Source: Actinomycetota bacterium (GTDB lineage Bacteria; Actinomycetota; Thermoleophilia; Solirubrobacterales; 70-9). From it: a stretch of DNA of 64,000 nucleotides. Below are positions 34,310 to 43,677 of the stretch, piece after piece (the first letter of the stretch is position 1; every line of letters starts with the position of its first letter). The position numbers and the translations under genes were made by a program. The stretch spans positions 248,001 to 312,000 of the forward strand of contig JAFDWB010000084.1 in the NCBI GenBank assembly GCA_018268675.1. Direction: 5' to 3'. The notes under the pieces were generated by a model. The model worked only from the letters and a program-made list of their open reading frames with translations. It was not told the origin of the DNA and did not search any database.

Positions 34310-35776
34310 ATGGAAATGGAAGAGAGAGGGCGGATCTGGACCTTGATCCTGGTCTCCGTGGGCCTCTTCATGGTGGTTCTCGACAACCTGGTCGTGAACG
34401 TCGCGCTGCCCAGCATCCACAACGACTTCGGCGCCTCGGTGCAGGCGCTCGAGTGGACCGTCAACGCCTACGTGCTCGCCTACGGGGTGCTGCTGCTGAC
34501 CGGCGCCGCGCTCGGCGACCGCTTCGGCCGCAGGCGGATGTTCGTCACCGGCATCTCCCTCTTCACCGCCGCCTCGGCGGGCGCGGCGCTCGCGCCGAGC
34601 GCCGACCTCCTGATCGCGGCGCGCGCCCTCCAGGGCGTCGGCGCGGCGATCGTCACGCCGCTCACCCTGACCCTCCTCGCGGGCGCCTTCCCGCCCGAAA
34701 AACGGGGCCTCGCGCTCGGCGTCTGGTCGGGCATCAGCGGCATCGCGGTGGCGATCGGGCCGCTCGTCGGCGGCGCCGTGATCGAGCTCGCCGACTGGCA
34801 CTGGATCTTCTGGATCAACGTCCCGATCGGCCTCCTCCTCGCCCCGATCGCCGCCCGCCGGCTGGACGAGAGCTACGGCCCGAAGGCCCCGCTCGACCTC
34901 CCCGGCCTCGGCCTCGCCTCGACCGGCCTCTTCGGCCTGGTCTACGGCCTGGTCCGCGCCCAGACGATCGGCTGGACCTCCCCCGAGGTGCTGATCAGCC
35001 TCGCCGCCGGCCTCGCGCTGATCGCCGCCTTCGTCCGCCAGGAGCTGCGCGCCGAGGCGCCGATGCTGCCGATGCAGTTCTTCGCCAAGCGCAGCTTCGC
35101 GGTCACCAACGTGGTCTCGATGTCGATGTACTTCGGCATGTTCGGCTCGATCTTCTTCCTCAGCCAGTTCATGCAGAACGTGCTCGGCAACTCGCCGCTC
35201 CAGGCGGGGCTCAAGCTCCTGGTCTGGACCGGGGCGACGATGGTGGTCGCGCCGATCGCGGGCGTGCTCTCCGAACGGCTCGGCCCGCGGCCGTTCATGG
35301 TCGCCGGCATCTCGCTGCAGGGCGCGGCGCTCGCCTGGCTCGCGCTCACCGCCTCGACCACGGTCAGCTACGTGACGATGATCCCCGCCTTCGTCGCCGC
35401 CGGCGCCGGCATGGCGCTGGTCTTCGCCCCCTCGGCGAGCGCGATCCTCAACTCGGTCCGCGTCGACCAGGCGGGCCAGGCGTCCGGCGCCACCAACGCG
35501 ATCCGCGAGCTCGGCGGCACCTTCGGCATCGCCGTCCTCGCCACCGTGTTCAGCGGCGCCGGCGGCTACACCTCGCCGCAGGCGTTCGTCGACGGCATGG
35601 TCCCGGCGCTCTGGGTCGGGGTCGCGGTGCTCGCCTTCGGCGCCCTGGTCGCCGCCGCGCTGCCCTTCGGCGGCAAGGCGACCGCGGGCGAGGTGGAGGA
35701 ATTCGCGGCGGCCGAGGAGGAGCGCCACGAGGTCCGCGGCGCCGGCCCCTCGCATCCCCTCCCCGCGGCGAACTAA
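34310..35776 (+). CDS. DHA2-family MFS exporter, 14 TM
   Basis: 488 aa. TM1 has LDNLVVNVALPSI (a DHA2 signature with Asn for Thr), the A-motif GAALGDRFGRRR and the motif C region SGIAVAIGPLVGG. It is followed 10 bp later by a TetR-type regulator gene, the normal arrangement for an inducible efflux pump. ATG 34310 follows GAAGGGA. Substrate is unknown. Confidence 0.92.
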   Translation: MEMEERGRIWTLILVSVGLFMVVLDNLVVNVALPSIHNDFGASVQALEWTVNAYVLAYGVLLLTGAALGDRFGRRRMFVTGISLFTAASAGAALAPSADLLIAARALQGVGAAIVTPLTLTLLAGAFPPEKRGLALGVWSGISGIAVAIGPLVGGAVIELADWHWIFWINVPIGLLLAPIAARRLDESYGPKAPLDLPGLGLASTGLFGLVYGLVRAQTIGWTSPEVLISLAAGLALIAAFVRQELRAEAPMLPMQFFAKRSFAVTNVVSMSMYFGMFGSIFFLSQFMQNVLGNSPLQAGLKLLVWTGATMVVAPIAGVLSERLGPRPFMVAGISLQGAALAWLALTASTTVSYVTMIPAFVAAGAGMALVFAPSASAILNSVRVDQAGQASGATNAIRELGGTFGIAVLATVFSGAGGYTSPQAFVDGMVPALWVGVAVLAFGALVAAALPFGGKATAGEVEEFAAAEEERHEVRGAGPSHPLPAAN

Positions 35777-35786
35777 GATCGAAGCG

Positions 35787-36398
35787 GTGGCGGCGAGTAC
35801 CAAAACGGAGCCTCGCAGGCGCGTCCCGGCAGCCGAGCGCCGGGACGCGCTGATCGAGGCCGCCGTCCACCACTTCGCCCATGGTGGCCTGCAGGGGACG
35901 AAAGTCGCCTCGATCGCCGCCGACGTCGGCGTCGCCCAGCCCTACGTCTTCAGCCTCTTCCCGACCAAGCGCGACCTCTTCCTCGCCGCGGTCGGCCGCT
36001 GCTTCGGCAAGATCGACGCGTTCTTCGAGGCCGCCGCCGCGGAGTACGACCGCAACGGCCCGGCCGAGCCCGACGAAGACAAGCTGAAGGCGATCGGCCG
36101 CTCCTACATGGGCGCGATCGGCGACAACCCGGACCTGCTCCTGCTCCAGCTCCAGGCCTACGCGGCCTGCGGCGACGATGCCGAGATCCAGACCTTCGTC
36201 CGGGTCGAGTACGCGCGCCTGGTCGGGCTGATCCGCGACATCTCCGGGGTCGACGACGACGAACGCCTCGACGGCTTCTTCCAGGCCGGCATGTGGTGCA
36301 ACGTCGCCGCCGCGCTGGGCATCGAGGACTTCTCGGTCGGCTCAGGCTGGGTGCAGGAGTCGCTCGCCGGGGTCGACGACCAGCCCGCGGGCGCGTAG
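35787..36398 (+). CDS. TetR-family transcriptional regulator
   Basis: 203 aa. The HTH (about 17-63) shows RRDALIEAAVHHFAHGGLQGT, IAADVGVAQPYVFSLFPTKRDLFLA. The C-terminal ligand domain follows. Start is GTG. It forms an operon with the upstream exporter and probably represses it through the dyads at 34256-34293. Its 3' end overlaps the convergent SsuD-like gene by 57 bp. Confidence 0.92.
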   Translation: MAASTKTEPRRRVPAAERRDALIEAAVHHFAHGGLQGTKVASIAADVGVAQPYVFSLFPTKRDLFLAAVGRCFGKIDAFFEAAAAEYDRNGPAEPDEDKLKAIGRSYMGAIGDNPDLLLLQLQAYAACGDDAEIQTFVRVEYARLVGLIRDISGVDDDERLDGFFQAGMWCNVAAALGIEDFSVGSGWVQESLAGVDDQPAGA

Positions 36399-37478
36399 CA
36401 CCGGCAGCAGCCCCTCGCCGACCCGGTAGGCCTCCTCCAGGTGGGGGTAGCCGGAGAAGATGAACTCCTCGATGCCGAGGTCGTGGTACTCGGCGACGCG
36501 GTCGGCGACTTCCTCGTGGGAGCCGACGAGCGCGGTGCCGGCGCCGCCGCGCACGAGGCCGATCCCGGCCCAGAGGTTCGGCGCCACCTCGAGGTGGTCG
36601 GTGCGGCCGCCGTGCAGCGCGGTCATCCGCCGCTGGCCCTCCGATTCGGAGACCCGCTGGATCGACTGGGCGGCGGCGATCTGCTCCGCGGAGAGCCCGG
36701 CGAGCATCCGGTCGGCGACCGCCCAGGCCTCCTCGGCGGTGTCGCGGGCGATCACGTGGAGGCGGATGCCGAAGCCGAGCTCCCGCCCCTCGCGGTCGGC
36801 CGCCTCGCGCGCCGCGTCGAGCTTCGCCGCCACCGCCGCGGGCGGCTCGCCCCAGGTGAGGAAGACGTCGGCCCGCCGGGCCGCGACCGCGAGGGCCGCG
36901 GCGGAGCTGCCGTCCAGGTAGACCGTCGGCCAGGCGGGCGGGTCGAGCAGCCGGGCACCCTCGATCTCGTACCACTCGCCGGAGAAGTCGACCTCCTCGC
37001 CGCTCCACAGCTCCCGCACGATCGCCAGGAACTCGTCGGCGCGCGCGTAGCGGGAGTCCTTGCCGATGGTGTCGCCGTAGCGGCGCTGCTCGATCGCGTC
37101 ACCGCCGACCACCACGTTCAGCAGCAGCCGGCCGCCCGAGACCCGCTGGTAGGTCGCCGCCGCCTGGGCCGCCAGGGTCGGCGACTGGAGGCCGGGACGG
37201 AAGGCGACCAGGAACTTGAAGGTGCGGGTGAGCTGGGTCAGCGCCGCGGTGATCACCCAGGCCTCCTCGCACCAGGAGCTGGTCGGGGTGAGCGCCGCCT
37301 CGAAGCCGAGCGCCTCGGCGGCGCGCGCCACCTGCGCCATGTAGTCGATGTCGCCCTTGCGCGCGGTCGTCGACGCCGCGTCGATCCGCGCCCCGTGCGC
37401 GCCGACCGCGTTGCCGAGGCTGAGGTCGGTGCGAGAGTCGCCGTTGGTCGGCAGGAACCAGTGCAGTCGGACCGCCAT
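36342..37478 (-). CDS. FMNH2-dependent alkanesulfonate monooxygenase-like (SsuD type), copy 1
   Basis: 378 aa luciferase-like TIM barrel. RLHWFLPTNGD start, DIDYMAQVARAAEALGFEAALTPT, KFLVAFRPGLQSPTLAAQ, GRLLLNVVVGGD, the NLWAGIGLVRGGAGTALVGS strand and EEFIFSGYPHLEE match SsuD. It would split a sulfonate C-S bond with O2 and FMNH2, releasing sulfite and an aldehyde. It is the last gene of the operon that starts at 46646, 9 bp after the SfnB-like gene. A paralogue lies at 49908-51080. Confidence 0.9.
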   Translation of the reverse strand: MAVRLHWFLPTNGDSRTDLSLGNAVGAHGARIDAASTTARKGDIDYMAQVARAAEALGFEAALTPTSSWCEEAWVITAALTQLTRTFKFLVAFRPGLQSPTLAAQAAATYQRVSGGRLLLNVVVGGDAIEQRRYGDTIGKDSRYARADEFLAIVRELWSGEEVDFSGEWYEIEGARLLDPPAWPTVYLDGSSAAALAVAARRADVFLTWGEPPAAVAAKLDAAREAADREGRELGFGIRLHVIARDTAEEAWAVADRMLAGLSAEQIAAAQSIQRVSESEGQRRMTALHGGRTDHLEVAPNLWAGIGLVRGGAGTALVGSHEEVADRVAEYHDLGIEEFIFSGYPHLEEAYRVGEGLLPVLRARGLVVDPGERLLHPA

Positions 37479-37487
37479 CGTCGCCTC

Positions 37488-38717
37488 TCAGAAGAACCAG
37501 TTGGGCGGCAGCGGCGTGCCGTTCAGAGCGCCGTCGCCGATCGCCTGGGACTTGTGCAGGAGCGGGTTGTGGGTGGAGAGGGTGCGGACGTTGCGCCAGT
37601 GGCGGTCGAGGTTGCGCTCCCGCTTGGTCGCCGAGGCGCCGCCGAGGTCGAAGACGCGCGCCGTCGCCGCCAGCGCGATCTGGTCGACGACCACCTTGGC
37701 CTGGGCGGCCTCGAGCGCCGCGCGGTCGGCGAGGTCGGGGTCCGGCTCGCCGTCGACCACCGAGTCGGCCTCGGCGTCCTGGGCCTCCGCCGCCCGCAGC
37801 ACGGTGGCCTCGGCCGCGTAGGCGGCGCTGACGATCTCCCCCACCACCTCCTGCAGCAGCGGGTCGTCGGCCGGCCGCGCGGCGGCGTGCGCGAAGGGGC
37901 GCCCCTCGCGGCTCCGGACGAGGGCGATCGCGTCGTCGGCCGCGTTGCGGGTCGCGCCCGCGATCACCGCGGTGATGTAGAGCTGCAGGACGCCGAAGCG
38001 CCGCACCGGACCGTCCGCCGGCAGCGGGCGCTCGACCAGCACCTCACCGGGCTCCACCGCGACTTGCTCGAGCCGCGTCGTCCCGGTGCCGGTGAGGCTC
38101 TGGCCGAGCCCGTCCCAGTCATCCTCGAGGACGACCCCTTCCCGATCCGCGGGGACGACCACGCTGACCAGCCTCTCGTCGTCGTCGAGCGCGATGTAGA
38201 GGAGCGCGTCGGCGTAGAGGCTGCCGGTCGAGTAGTACTTGACCCCGTTCAGGCGCAGGACGCCCGCGGCGTCGCGGCGCAGCGTGGTCCCGAACTTTTC
38301 CGCCCCGACCTGGTGGCTGCCGAGCTCGGTCGCGGCGCCGGCGACGAAGGTCCCGGCGGCGGCCTCGCGCAGCCAGTGCTCGCGCTGCCCGGGATCGGTC
38401 GAGCGCAGCATCTGCTCGACGAAGGCGAAGTGCGAGCGCAGGATGTGGGCGACGTTGGAGTCGACCGCGGCGAGCGCCATCACCAGCCGGAACGTCTCCC
38501 GCAGGGAGGTCCCGGCGCCGCCGTGGTCCCGCGGCACCCGCAGCGCCCCGAAGCGGGCGGCGCGCAGCAGGTCGATCTGGGCGTAGGGGGCGATCCGGTC
38601 GCGCTCGCGCACGGCGGACCCGGCGCCGATCTCCTCCAGCAGCGCCGCCAGCTGCGGCGAGCCTGGCGCGAGGAGGACGGCGGGGTCGGTGCGGTCGAGG
38701 GTGGGCGAGATGCTCAT
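37488..38717 (-). CDS. acyl-CoA-dehydrogenase-fold flavin monooxygenase, SfnB/DszC-like
   Basis: 409 aa. Dehydrogenase fold with LRVPRDHGGAGTSL, GAATELGSHQ, LNGVKYYSTGSLYADALLYIA and the C-terminal RNVRTLSTHNPLLHKSQAIGD motif that marks the SfnB/DszC group rather than true acyl-CoA dehydrogenases. These use reduced flavin to oxidise organic sulfur. ATG 38717 overlaps the upstream monooxygenase by ATGA. A role in sulfone or thioether breakdown upstream of SsuD is inferred. Confidence 0.88.
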   Translation of the reverse strand: MSISPTLDRTDPAVLLAPGSPQLAALLEEIGAGSAVRERDRIAPYAQIDLLRAARFGALRVPRDHGGAGTSLRETFRLVMALAAVDSNVAHILRSHFAFVEQMLRSTDPGQREHWLREAAAGTFVAGAATELGSHQVGAEKFGTTLRRDAAGVLRLNGVKYYSTGSLYADALLYIALDDDERLVSVVVPADREGVVLEDDWDGLGQSLTGTGTTRLEQVAVEPGEVLVERPLPADGPVRRFGVLQLYITAVIAGATRNAADDAIALVRSREGRPFAHAAARPADDPLLQEVVGEIVSAAYAAEATVLRAAEAQDAEADSVVDGEPDPDLADRAALEAAQAKVVVDQIALAATARVFDLGGASATKRERNLDRHWRNVRTLSTHNPLLHKSQAIGDGALNGTPLPPNWFF

Positions 38718-40090
38718 GCGGGGGCTCCCGCGGGGTGGCGGCGGTGGCGTGCCGCCCGGTGGGTGTCGGGCAGGCGCGAGCCGCGCCCGAAGAACTTGTC
38801 GCGCAGCGTCCCCTCCTCGTAGGTGGTGCGGTAGCGACCGCGCCGCTGCAGCTCGGGGACGACCAGGTCGACGAAGTCGACGTAGCTCTGCTGGGTGACG
38901 ACGTGGTTGAGGTTGATCCCGTCGGCGCCGGTGGTGTCGATCCAGTCTTCGATCTGGTCGGCGACCGCGGCCGGGTCGCCGGTCGCGCTGGGGCCGTCGG
39001 CGCCGAAGCCGAGCCCCTCGACGAAGTCGCGGACGGTCCAGCGGCCGTCGCCGAAGATCTCGTTGGTCGACTGCATCGCCTCGTTGGGCACGTGGCGCAG
39101 CGGCTCGTCGAGGTCGTAGGGCTCCAGGTCGTACCCGAGCCAGCCGGACCAGAGGACGAGCGTCCCCTCCGGGTCGATCAGGGCGCGGTAGCGCTCACGC
39201 TTCTCCTCCGCCTCCGCCGCGCTCGGCGCGACGACCACGGAGAAGCTGCTGAAGACGCGGATGTCGTGCGGGTCGCGGCCGGCGTCGACCAGCCGGCCCC
39301 GCAGGTCGTCGACATTCGCGCGGAGGATCTCCGGCCGTGGCGCGCCCATGAAGACCGCCTCGGCGTGCTCGGCGGCGAACCGCTTGCCGCGGTTGGACTG
39401 CCCCGCCTGGTAGAGCAGCGGCGTGCGCTGCGGCGAGGGCTCGGAGAGGTGGATGCCGGGGACCTTGAAGTAGGTACCGTCGTGCTCGATCGGGTGGACC
39501 TTCTCCGGGTCGGCGTAGAGGTTCCGCGCCGGGTCGGCGACGACCGCGTCGTCCTCCCACGACCCCTCCCACAGCTTGTAGAGCACCTCCATGTACTCGT
39601 CGGCGATGTCGTAGCGGTTGTCGTGGCGGACCTGCGCGTCGAGGCCTATGTTGCGGGCGCCGCTCTCCAGGTAGGAGGTGACGATGTTCCAGCCGACCCG
39701 CCCCTTGGTCAGGTGGTCGAGCGTCGACATCCGGCGGGCGAACGTGTAGGGGTGCTCGAAGGAGGTCGAGGCGGTGATCCCGAAGCCGAGGTGCTCGGTG
39801 ACCGCGGCCATCGCCGGCACGACCAGCGCCGGGTCGTTCACCGGCACCTGGGCGCCGCCCCGCAGGGCGCCGTCGGGGGAGCCGCCGAAGACGTCGTAGA
39901 CGCCGAGCACGTCGGCGATGAAGATCCCGTCCATCAACCCGCGCTCGCAGGTGCGCGCGAGGTCCGTCCAGTAGGCGAGGTCCTTGTACTCGGAGGCGCG
40001 GCTCTCCGGGTCGCGCCAGGTGCCCGCCACCAGGTGGGTCGGGCAGTTCATGTCGAAGGCGTTGACGCGGATCTGGCGCGGCGCGGTCAT
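38714..40090 (-). CDS. NtaA/SnaA/DszA-family FMN-dependent monooxygenase, copy 1
   Basis: 458 aa. Starts RVNAFDMNCPTHLVAGTWRDP and carries the family stretch SFEHPYTFARRMSTLDHLTKGRVGWNIVTS (in pieces), NRYDIADEYMEVLYKLWEGSW, HDGTYFKVPGIH and LYQAGQSNRGKRFAAEHAEAVF. These class C flavin monooxygenases need FMNH2 from a partner reductase, which in this island is encoded at 47399-48457. Substrates in the family are sulfones (DszA), nitrilotriacetate or EDTA. Linked SfnB/SsuD genes favour an organosulfur compound. Confidence 0.9.
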   Translation of the reverse strand: MTAPRQIRVNAFDMNCPTHLVAGTWRDPESRASEYKDLAYWTDLARTCERGLMDGIFIADVLGVYDVFGGSPDGALRGGAQVPVNDPALVVPAMAAVTEHLGFGITASTSFEHPYTFARRMSTLDHLTKGRVGWNIVTSYLESGARNIGLDAQVRHDNRYDIADEYMEVLYKLWEGSWEDDAVVADPARNLYADPEKVHPIEHDGTYFKVPGIHLSEPSPQRTPLLYQAGQSNRGKRFAAEHAEAVFMGAPRPEILRANVDDLRGRLVDAGRDPHDIRVFSSFSVVVAPSAAEAEEKRERYRALIDPEGTLVLWSGWLGYDLEPYDLDEPLRHVPNEAMQSTNEIFGDGRWTVRDFVEGLGFGADGPSATGDPAAVADQIEDWIDTTGADGINLNHVVTQQSYVDFVDLVVPELQRRGRYRTTYEEGTLRDKFFGRGSRLPDTHRAARHRRHPAGAPA

Positions 40091-41781
40091 GCCGGCACCG
40101 CCTTCCGCTCGGGCTCGGCTCGCTCGAGGCGTGGAAGGGCCGCCAGCAGGTTGCGGGTGTACTCGGCCTGGGGCGAGTTGAAGATCTGCTCGGCGGTGCC
40201 CGACTCGACCACGCGTCCGTCCTTCATCACCAGCACCCGGTCGGAGACGTGGTGGATGACGCCGAGGTCGTGCGAGATGAACAGGTAGGCGACGTTCAAC
40301 TCCGACTGCAGGTCGGCGAGCAGGTCGAGCACCTGCGCCTGGATCGAGACGTCGAGCGCCGAGACCGGCTCGTCGCAGACGATCAGTTCCGGCTGCGGGG
40401 CGAGGGCGCGGGCGATCGCGATCCGCTGGCGCTGGCCGCCGGAGAGCTGCAGCGGCCGGCGGTCGAGCAGGTCGGCGCCGATCCCGACGTGGCCGAGCAG
40501 CTCCTTGACCCGCTTCAGCCGCGCCTGCTTGCCGTCGTGGTCCTCCTCGGCGATCGCGTCGTCGACGATCCGGCGCACCGTCCAGCGCGGGTCGAAGGAG
40601 CTGAGCGGATCCTGGTAGACGACCGATACCCGGCGGCGGCGCTGCCGCCGGTCGCGCTCCTTCAGCGTCGTCCAGGGCTTGCCACGGAGGGTCACGTTGC
40701 CGCTGTCGGGGTCGACCAGGGCGAGGATGATGCGCGCGGTCGTGGTCTTGCCGGAGCCCGACTCGCCGACGATCCCGAGCGTCTCGCCGGGGCGGATCTC
40801 GAGCGAGACGTCGTCGACGGCGGTGCGGGTGCGGCCGTCGGGGCCCCGATATGCCTTGACCAGGTGCTCGGCGGTGATGATCGGCGAGCGGCCGGCGAGG
40901 GCCGGAACCTGCGGGTCGCCCGCCGGGATGTAGGCGCCGGCGACGCGCGGCGCCAGCCGCGTGCCCTTCGAGTGGGCCGCGGGGACGGCGTCGAGGAGGG
41001 CGCGCGTGTAGGGATGCCGGGGCGAGCGGAGGATCCGCTCGACCGGGCCCTGCTCGACGATCTCGCCCAAGCGCATCACCGCGACCTCGTCGGCGAGGCG
41101 GGAGACCACGGCGAGGTCGTGGCTGATCAGGATCAGCCCGCGGCCCCGCTCCTTGGTCCGCTCGAGCAGCGCCAGGATCTGGGCCTGGACGGTGACGTCG
41201 AGCGCCGTGGTCGGCTCGTCGGCGATCAGCAGCGGCGGGTCGAGCGCGATCGCCGCGGCGATCAGCGCCCGCTGGCGCAGGCCGCCGGAGAGCTCGTGCG
41301 GGAGCTGGCGCGCGCGCAGCTCCGGCTCCGGCACGCCGACCTCGGTCAGCAGGTCGATCACCCGCCGGCGCCGCTCGGAGCGCTCGCCCCGGTCGTGGAT
41401 GCGGAGCGGCTCGGCGATCTCCGCGCCGACCTTGCGCAGGGGGTCGAGCGAGACCAGCGCGTCCTGGAGGACGAAGCCGATCTCGGCGCCGCGCACGGCG
41501 CGCCAGCCGCGGTCGGAGAGCCCGAGCAGGGAGCGGCCGTTCAGCTCCAGCCGATCGGCCTCGACCTGCGAGCGGTCCCCGGTCAGCCCGACCAGGGTGC
41601 GGGCGGTGACCGTCTTGCCGGAACCCGACTCGCCGACGATCGCCAGGCAGCGCCCGGGCTCGAGCGAGAAGGAGATGCCATGGACGACCTCCTCGACCTG
41701 GCCACGCGACCCGAAACCGACCCTCAGGTTCTCGACCTGTAGCAGCGGGGCGTCCGTCGGCCTCGACTCGATCTTGCTCAT
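40087..41781 (-). CDS. ABC transporter ATPase with two fused nucleotide-binding domains (DppD-DppF type)
   Basis: 564 aa. Two complete ABC domains: Walker A GESGSGKT at 50-57 and again near 340; signatures LSGGLRQR and LSGGQRQR; Walker B LLIADEPTTALDV and LIVCDEPVSALDV. Both have oligopeptide-type C-terminal extensions (PYTRALLDAVP and EYTRNLLAALP). The fusion powers the peptide-type permeases encoded just upstream. ATG 41781 shares one base with the permease stop. Confidence 0.94.
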   Translation of the reverse strand: MSKIESRPTDAPLLQVENLRVGFGSRGQVEEVVHGISFSLEPGRCLAIVGESGSGKTVTARTLVGLTGDRSQVEADRLELNGRSLLGLSDRGWRAVRGAEIGFVLQDALVSLDPLRKVGAEIAEPLRIHDRGERSERRRRVIDLLTEVGVPEPELRARQLPHELSGGLRQRALIAAAIALDPPLLIADEPTTALDVTVQAQILALLERTKERGRGLILISHDLAVVSRLADEVAVMRLGEIVEQGPVERILRSPRHPYTRALLDAVPAAHSKGTRLAPRVAGAYIPAGDPQVPALAGRSPIITAEHLVKAYRGPDGRTRTAVDDVSLEIRPGETLGIVGESGSGKTTTARIILALVDPDSGNVTLRGKPWTTLKERDRRQRRRRVSVVYQDPLSSFDPRWTVRRIVDDAIAEEDHDGKQARLKRVKELLGHVGIGADLLDRRPLQLSGGQRQRIAIARALAPQPELIVCDEPVSALDVSIQAQVLDLLADLQSELNVAYLFISHDLGVIHHVSDRVLVMKDGRVVESGTAEQIFNSPQAEYTRNLLAALPRLERAEPERKAVPA

Positions 41782-42674
41782 CAGTACGTCTCTCCTTCTA
41801 TGCGTCGTTGCAGGTAGCGGCCGATGCAGCTGGCGGCGAGGGTGGTGGCGACGATCGCCGCCCCGGGGAAGAACTCCAGCCACCAGGCCGTCTGGATGTA
41901 GTCCTTGCCGGCGTCGAGCATCGCCCCCCACTCCGGCGCCGGCGGGGCGACGCCGAGGCCGAGGAAGCTGAGCGCCGAGGCCCAGACGATCGACTGGCCG
42001 ACCCCGAGCGTCGCCAGCACGACCAGCGGCCGGAACGCGTTGGGGAGGATGTTCCTGAACAGCGTCCGCGAGGGCTTGTGGCCCAGCGCTCGCGAGGCGA
42101 TCACGTAATCGGCGCCTTTCACCTGCAGCACCTGCGCGCGGATCATGCGCGCGTACCCGGGCGCCGAGGCGATCCCGACCGCGATGATCTGGGTCGAGAC
42201 GCCGGAGCCGAAGATCGCCACCAGGAAGAGCGCGAACAACAGCAGCGGGAACGAGAACAGCACCTCGAGCAGGCGGCTGATCACCCCGTCGACCCACTTG
42301 CCGCCGAGCCCGGCGGCAACACCGAGGAGAGCCGCGACGCCGAGGCCGACCGCGGTGGCGCCGATGCCGATCAGGATCGACTCGCGGGCGCCGTAGATCA
42401 CCCGCGTGTAGACGCTGCGGCCGGACTGATCGGTGCCGAACGGGAATTCGAGCGATGGCGCCTGCAGGCTGTGCCCGAGGTTCACCTGCAGCGGATCCCC
42501 TTTGGTGAGCAGCGAGGGGGCGATCGCCGCGATCAGGATGAACAGCAGGAACACCGCGGAGAGGACGACGGCCGGCCGCAGGCCGCGGACGCGGGAGAGG
42601 ACCCGGCCGCGAACGGGGGACGGCGCGCCGGGGAGCGGCAGCCCGCCGACGGTCGGGTCGATCGCCGTCGCCAT
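41781..42674 (-). CDS. ABC transporter permease, DppC/OppC type
   Basis: 297 aa. One N-terminal helix, FPFGTDQSGRSVYTRVIYGAR, then five helices with the EAA-like loop (RALGHKPSRTLFRNILPNAFRPL in parts) contacting the ATPase. ATG 42674 overlaps the preceding permease stop by one base. Confidence 0.93.
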   Translation of the reverse strand: MATAIDPTVGGLPLPGAPSPVRGRVLSRVRGLRPAVVLSAVFLLFILIAAIAPSLLTKGDPLQVNLGHSLQAPSLEFPFGTDQSGRSVYTRVIYGARESILIGIGATAVGLGVAALLGVAAGLGGKWVDGVISRLLEVLFSFPLLLFALFLVAIFGSGVSTQIIAVGIASAPGYARMIRAQVLQVKGADYVIASRALGHKPSRTLFRNILPNAFRPLVVLATLGVGQSIVWASALSFLGLGVAPPAPEWGAMLDAGKDYIQTAWWLEFFPGAAIVATTLAASCIGRYLQRRIEGETY

Positions 42675-43675
42675 CACACCACCTCCTTGCGCGTCCGCAG
42701 TCGCGGATCGACGATCACGTAGAGCAGGTCGACCACGAGGTTGACCACGACGTAGATCAGCGCGACCAACATCGTGATGCCCACCACCACCGGGAGGTCC
42801 TGGTTGGAGACGGCGTTCACGAGCACCTGCCCGAGCCCGGGCCGGGCATAGATGACTTCGACCAGGACGGCCCCGGAGATCGTCGCGCCGATCGCCCAGC
42901 CGGTCAGGGTGATCCCCGGCAGCAGCGCGTGTCGGAGCACGTGCCTGCGGCGGACTTCGCCCTCGCTGGCGCCGCGGGCGCGGGCCGAGATCGCGAACGG
43001 CTGCTTCAGCCCGCGCTCGAATTCGTCGCGCGTCACCTGGCCGAGAAAGCCCGCGAGCGGCAGGGCGAGCGTGAGCGCGGGCAGGAACAGCGCGCTCGCC
43101 GAGGTGCCGCCGGTGACCGGGAAGACGCCGAGTTCGAAGGCGAAGACGACGAGCAGCACCAGCCCCAGCCAGTAGGGCGGGACGCCCGCGAAGAACGCCT
43201 CGAAGCCGGCTCCCATCGATGATCGGACCCTCCCCTTGCCGGCGGTGAAGAGGGTGATCGGCACCGATATCAACCACGCCAGCAAGGTCGAGACGAAGAC
43301 CAACACCAGGGTCGGCCCGACCTGTTCCTTGATCAAGGAGGTGACCGGCTGCTTGTACTGATAGGAGGTGCCGAGGTCACCGGTCGCGAGGTTGCCGATG
43401 AACCGTCCGTAGCGCTGCACGATCGGGTCGTTCAGGCCGTACTTCTCTTCCGTTTCTTCGATCACCGCCTGCGGCGGGCGGGCGCCGGCGCCGCCGAGGA
43501 TGGCAAGCGCCTTGTTGCCCGGTGAGAGTTCCTGCATGGCGAAGCAGAGCGTCGCCGCGGCCCAGAGGACGAGGATCGCGCCGAGGGCCTTGTAGACGGC
43601 CGTGCGCCACGGGACGCGGCGCCGGGGGGGCGCCTCCAGCGCCCCCCCATGGGTGATCGATGGCGTCGTGCTCAT
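42674..43675 (-). CDS. ABC transporter permease, DppB/OppB type
   Basis: 333 aa. N-terminal helix and LATGDLGTSYQYKQPVTSLI, the TMD core, the EAA loop ARARGASEGEVRRRHVLRHALLPG (in parts) and ARPGLGQVLVNAV. It forms the pore with the DppC-type partner. It starts 2 bp after the binding-protein stop. Confidence 0.93.
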   Translation of the reverse strand: MSTTPSITHGGALEAPPRRRVPWRTAVYKALGAILVLWAAATLCFAMQELSPGNKALAILGGAGARPPQAVIEETEEKYGLNDPIVQRYGRFIGNLATGDLGTSYQYKQPVTSLIKEQVGPTLVLVFVSTLLAWLISVPITLFTAGKGRVRSSMGAGFEAFFAGVPPYWLGLVLLVVFAFELGVFPVTGGTSASALFLPALTLALPLAGFLGQVTRDEFERGLKQPFAISARARGASEGEVRRRHVLRHALLPGITLTGWAIGATISGAVLVEVIYARPGLGQVLVNAVSNQDLPVVVGITMLVALIYVVVNLVVDLLYVIVDPRLRTRKEVV

Positions 43676-43677
43676 GG